From the NCBI RefSeq assembly GCF_041434935.1, contig NZ_CP107964.1:6493001-6557000 (forward strand): a stretch of 64,000 bases of DNA, read 5' to 3'. The notes below the pieces were generated by a model that saw only the letters and a list, made by a program, of their open reading frames with translations, did no database searches and had not been told where the DNA came from. The stretch comes from Kitasatospora sp. NBC_00374 (GTDB lineage Bacteria; Actinomycetota; Actinomycetes; Streptomycetales; Streptomycetaceae). The position numbers and the translations under genes were made by a program. Below, piece after piece: positions 60,907 to 64,000 of the stretch (position 1 is its first letter; each line of letters begins with the position of its first letter).

Positions 60907-61264
60907 GGGCCCTCCCCGGCCGGCTGACTCATGGGCTCGGCCCGTGCGGAGCCGAGGTCAGCTGGCAGATTACGACACTGCCCCCCGGGCCCGTCCACTC
61001 CTTCCGGCCCGAAGTCCGGTGCGATTCCCGTCACGCCCCGCGCAGGCTCGGCCACGCGCGGACGACATCGGGGTCCGGCGGGGGCCCTCGGGCGGCCCGG
61101 CCGGGCACCGGATCCGGCGGAAGCCGGACCGGGCGACTTCCGACGGGTTAGCGTGTGAAGGCGGATCACCGGGTCGCGCCGAGCCGGGGCAGGCACGCCG
61201 GCCCGGACCGCGCGGGGCCGGGTCGCGCGCCGAGCCGAGACATGTCGAGCCCTGGGGGGCGGCC
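60907..61264. other. Divergent intergenic region
   Basis: The 358 bases between the acyltransferase and VOC-like genes contain only GC-rich DNA with an AT-richer patch near 60966-60976 (likely promoter of the acyltransferase) and near 61147-61162 (GGTTAGCGTGTGAAGG, possible promoter of the VOC gene). No gene or repeat is evident. Confidence 0.5.
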
Positions 61265-61642
61265 ATGCCGATCAACACTGCCCTGGTCCCGGTCTTCACG
61301 GAGGAGGACCGGCACTCCGACACCGTGGTCCTCTACCAGCACGTCACCGGCACGGCCGCCGGCCCGACCCTGCGGATGCCGGCCACCGGTCTGAGCGCCA
61401 CGGTGGTCGGGCCGGTGCTGGTACTGAGCGGGGCCGAGGAGGCGCTGGCCCCGACCCGGGCGGTCGGTGTGGTCTTCACCGTCGACTCGCTCGCCGGGAC
61501 GACCGAACTCCTGCTCGCCCAGGGCGCCGAACTCGTCCGCGACCTGCCGGCCATGCCGCACGGCCGGGCCCGCCACCTGCGGCACCCCGACGGCCTGGTC
61601 GCCGAGTACCTGGAGCTCGCCCCGGGCGGTCAGCCCTCCTGA
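61265..61642 (+). CDS. VOC-like (glyoxalase superfamily) protein
   Basis: A 125-aa protein with the VOC beta-alpha pattern (MPINTALVPVFTEEDRHSDT; VGVVFTVDSLAGTTELLLAQGAELVRDLP; RHLRHPDGLVAEYLEL). The final strand Glu in VAEYLEL is a usual metal ligand; others are unclear. Function unknown. Its 3' end overlaps the convergent glycosyltransferase gene by 13 bases. Confidence 0.75.
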   Translation: MPINTALVPVFTEEDRHSDTVVLYQHVTGTAAGPTLRMPATGLSATVVGPVLVLSGAEEALAPTRAVGVVFTVDSLAGTTELLLAQGAELVRDLPAMPHGRARHLRHPDGLVAEYLELAPGGQPS

Positions 61643-63828
61643 ACCGGGAACACCCGGCGGACCACCCGCTCCGCCGCCCCGCCGTCGTCCCACGGGCAGA
61701 ACCGCTTGCGGAACGCCGCCCGGGCGGCCGGCTCCGGGTCGCCGGCCAGCAGCGCCTCGGCGAGCCGGTCCTGGTCGCCGGCGATCGCTCCCGGCGGCTC
61801 GGCCATCAGGTCGAAGTAGACGCCGCGGTCCCGCCGGTACTCGGCCCAGTCCGGTGCGAAGATCACGATCGGGCGGTCCAGCACGGCGTAGTCGAACATC
61901 ATCGAGGAGTAGTCGGTGACCAGGGCGTCCGAGGCCAGGAAGAGGTCCTCCACCACCGGGTGGTCGGAGACGTCCAGGACGCGGGCGTCCTGCGGACCGG
62001 CCGTCAGGTCGCCCGCCCCGCCGTCGTGGAAGTAGTGGGTGCGCACCAGCAGTGTGTAGGACGGGCCGAGCCGGTGCGCGAGCTCCTGCAGGTCCGCCAG
62101 CGGCACGTAGCCGCCCTGGGCCTCCCGGTGCGTCGGGGCGTACAGCACGGCGGTGCTGCCCGGCGCGATGCCGAGGCGCGTCCGCACCGCCGCGCACTCC
62201 TCGGGGGTGGCCAGCGCCAGCCGGTCGTTGCGCGGGTAGCCGGTGTCCAGCATCTCGTACCGGCCGGGGAAGGCCCGGGCGAAGTGCTCGCTGGTGTGCG
62301 GGTTGGAGGAGACCAGGTAGTCCCAGCGGGCGACGGCCTCGCGCAGCCGCTCGAAGTCCATCCCGTCCGCCGCGACCGGGAAGTTCTTCAGGTCCATGCC
62401 CATGGTCTTGAGCGGGGTGCCGTGCTGCGTCTGCAGGTGCACGGTGCCGGACCGCTTGGCCATGGTGTGCGGGAAGTTGACGTTGTTCACGAAGTACGTG
62501 GCGGTGGCCATCGCCCGCAGGTACGCCGGGGTGTTGACGATGACGTACGGGACGCCCGGCGGCAGCGCGGCGGCCCGCGCGCGGTCCTCCACCACCCACA
62601 CCCCGCGGATCTGCGGGGCCAGCTCCTTGGCCTTCTCGTAGATCGCGGCCGGGTTGCAGGCGTAGCCGCGGTGCCAGTAGGCCGCGTACACGGCGAGGTT
62701 CCGGTCCAGCGGCAGGCGCCGGAAGGCGTTGTAGGCGGTGAACCGGGCACTGCCCCGCACGGCCTTGCGGACGGCCGGCGCCACCGCCCGGGTGCTCCGC
62801 TTCACCGTGCGCGGCAGCTGCCCGGTGCGCCGCAGCTCCGCGTACGAGCGGCGGGCGCCGCGGGCGACCAGCCGGTACTGCAGGCCGCGGACCCCGCCGG
62901 GGAAGCGGTAGCCGGCCGGGCGGTGCCGCTCGAAGTGGTCGGTGATCCGGCCGAAGAACTCCGCGCGCAGGTCGGTCGGGACCAGCCCGGGGGTGTCGTA
63001 GACGGTGACGGCCTGCTTGACGGTGCGTTCGAAGACCAGGGTGCGCAGCGGGGCGCCGATGCCGGGGTGCCGGTCCAGGAAGGCGAAGATCGCGTCGTAC
63101 TGGGCGAAGGCGTCGGCGTGCTTGGGGGAGGCGGTGTTGGTGATCGCGCCCGGCCGCCCGCGCCGGTAGGCGTAGCAGGAGCGGTCCAGGTAGCGCAGCC
63201 GCTCGGCGGCGAGCAGGGCCGGGTAGGTGACCGAGATGTCCTCGTAGTAGCCGCGGCCGAACGCGACGTCCAGGCCGAGCAGGTACGCGCGGCGGAAGAC
63301 CTTGTTCCAGACCGCCATCACGGCGGTGAGCAGGGCGGGATGCTCGGCCAGCGTGCAGCCGTCGGCCAGCGGGGGGCCGGAGAGCAGGTGGCGCCAGGGG
63401 TTGGGCTCGGTGCTGCCGTCCTGGTAGACGTGGGTGAAGTCGGTGAGCAGCACGTCGACGGGGCGGCCGCCGGCCTGCTCGGTCTCCTGCTCCCGGCGCA
63501 GCTCGGTCAGCACGGCGTCCAGGGTGCCCGGGGGCAGCCAGTCGTCGCTGTCGACGAACCAGACGTAGCGGCCGCTCGCCTCGGCGAGGCCGGCGGCGCG
63601 GGCACCGCCGAGGCCCTGGTTCTCGGCCAGGTGCAGGACCTGGAACCGCTCGTCCCGGGCCGCGTGGGCGTCCAGGATCCCGCCGCAGCCGTCGGGGGAG
63701 AGATCGTCGACCGCGATCACCTCGACCTCGCCGGGCCGGGCGTGCTCGGCGGTGAGCGAGTCGAGGCAGTGCGGCAGGTAGCGCTCGACCCCGTGGACCG
63801 GCAGGACGATGCTCAGGAGGGGGCTCAC
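61630..63828 (-). CDS. GT2 glycosyltransferase fused to CDP-glycerol glycerophosphotransferase
   Basis: A 732-aa two-domain enzyme for wall-polymer (teichoic-acid-like) synthesis. Residues 1-~270 form a GT-A glycosyltransferase (SIVLPVHGVERYLPHCLDSL, VIAVDDLSPDG, NQGLGGARAAGLAEA, WFVDSDD). From ~350 on lies a TagF/TagB-like domain (TVHLQTQHGTPLKTMGMDL, VLYAPTHREAQ, VTDYSSMMFDYAVLDRP). A basic linker joins them. GTG start at 63828. Streptomyces genomes often carry several of these in wall-polymer clusters. Confidence 0.9.
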   Translation of the reverse strand: MSPLLSIVLPVHGVERYLPHCLDSLTAEHARPGEVEVIAVDDLSPDGCGGILDAHAARDERFQVLHLAENQGLGGARAAGLAEASGRYVWFVDSDDWLPPGTLDAVLTELRREQETEQAGGRPVDVLLTDFTHVYQDGSTEPNPWRHLLSGPPLADGCTLAEHPALLTAVMAVWNKVFRRAYLLGLDVAFGRGYYEDISVTYPALLAAERLRYLDRSCYAYRRGRPGAITNTASPKHADAFAQYDAIFAFLDRHPGIGAPLRTLVFERTVKQAVTVYDTPGLVPTDLRAEFFGRITDHFERHRPAGYRFPGGVRGLQYRLVARGARRSYAELRRTGQLPRTVKRSTRAVAPAVRKAVRGSARFTAYNAFRRLPLDRNLAVYAAYWHRGYACNPAAIYEKAKELAPQIRGVWVVEDRARAAALPPGVPYVIVNTPAYLRAMATATYFVNNVNFPHTMAKRSGTVHLQTQHGTPLKTMGMDLKNFPVAADGMDFERLREAVARWDYLVSSNPHTSEHFARAFPGRYEMLDTGYPRNDRLALATPEECAAVRTRLGIAPGSTAVLYAPTHREAQGGYVPLADLQELAHRLGPSYTLLVRTHYFHDGGAGDLTAGPQDARVLDVSDHPVVEDLFLASDALVTDYSSMMFDYAVLDRPIVIFAPDWAEYRRDRGVYFDLMAEPPGAIAGDQDRLAEALLAGDPEPAARAAFRKRFCPWDDGGAAERVVRRVFPVQEG

Positions 63829-63963
63829 GCGTGGGTTCTCCGCGACGGTGCTGGACGGCTCTCGGCAGGTTCGCCGGTGCGGCCAACTCTAGCGAGCCGG
63901 GGCGCCGGGCCGATCACCGCGCAGGCGCGGGGTGCGGCGGCGCAGCGCGGAGGGGGAGGAGGG

Positions 63964-64000
63964 GTGAACACGCGACCGCCGGTGCCGCGCCGTGCGAGCG
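63964..64000 (+). CDS. Possible start of a further gene
   Basis: GTG at 63964 is preceded by GAGGGGGAGGAGG and opens a frame (VNTRPPVPRR) that runs off the window. It is divergent from the glycosyltransferase. Only 12 codons are visible, so it is a weak call. Confidence 0.25.
   Translation, partial: MNTRPPVPRRAS

Noticed and set aside
1..64000. CRISPR arrays, tRNA or rRNA genes, insertion sequences
   Set aside because: No regular direct repeats, cloverleaf-like or rRNA-like sequence, transposase or terminal inverted repeats were seen on reading through; weak or short tRNA signals could still be missed by eye.

Overview
The window is high-GC actinobacterial DNA. Strong G/C bias at third codon positions, frequent GTG starts, GTGA/ATGA-coupled genes, DUF5753/DUF397 regulator pairs, a conservon and DmdR-type iron boxes all point to Streptomycetaceae (Streptomyces or Kitasatospora). 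I see no rRNA, tRNA, CRISPR array, insertion sequence or prophage.

Layout. 0-3.1 kb: end of a phenylacetyl-CoA epoxidase operon (paaA partial, paaBCDE). 3.2-19.0 kb: mostly single genes: lipoproteins, two methyltransferase/flavoprotein neighbours, AraC, TetR and XRE regulators, an NmrA-like oxidoreductase, an aromatic-type FAD monooxygenase, peptidyl-tRNA hydrolase, a DMT transporter, and a two-component system whose expected ABC transporter survives only as a 13-codon stub. 19.0-21.9 kb: molybdate ABC transporter modABC. 22.1-23.2 kb: an Rnl5-type RNA ligase. 23.3-31.3 kb: a P450, an MHYT membrane sensor, a conservon (sensor kinase, roadblock protein, DUF742 protein, Ras-like GTPase) and a periplasmic-binding lipoprotein.

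33.2-51.2 kb holds the most interesting content: a scattered iron-regulated locus. Diaminobutyrate aminotransferase and decarboxylase (1,3-diaminopropane supply) lie behind one iron box. An opposing operon of ATP-grasp ligase, two IucA/IucC synthetases and an SbnH-like PLP decarboxylase lies behind a second box, with a divergent FhuF-like 2Fe-2S protein behind a third. An MFS transporter has a fourth box upstream. No hydroxamate-forming N-hydroxylase or acyltransferase is present, so a carboxylate-type NIS siderophore is likelier than a hydroxamate. Between the two biosynthetic halves sit a cyclodipeptide synthase (Ser37 family) and a P450 that closely matches CYP121 (mycocyclosin synthase), i.e. 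a mycocyclosin-like pathway in a non-mycobacterial host.

51.6-55.9 kb: MerR regulator divergent from a Baeyer-Villiger monooxygenase / alpha-beta hydrolase / SDR operon that recalls the mycobacterial mymA operon. 56.2-63.8 kb: secreted M43 metalloprotease, SDR, an ABC exporter behind a 31-bp MarR-like palindrome, a PlsC acyltransferase, a VOC-like protein, and a glycosyltransferase / CDP-glycerol glycerophosphotransferase fusion. The window ends just after a possible new start codon.
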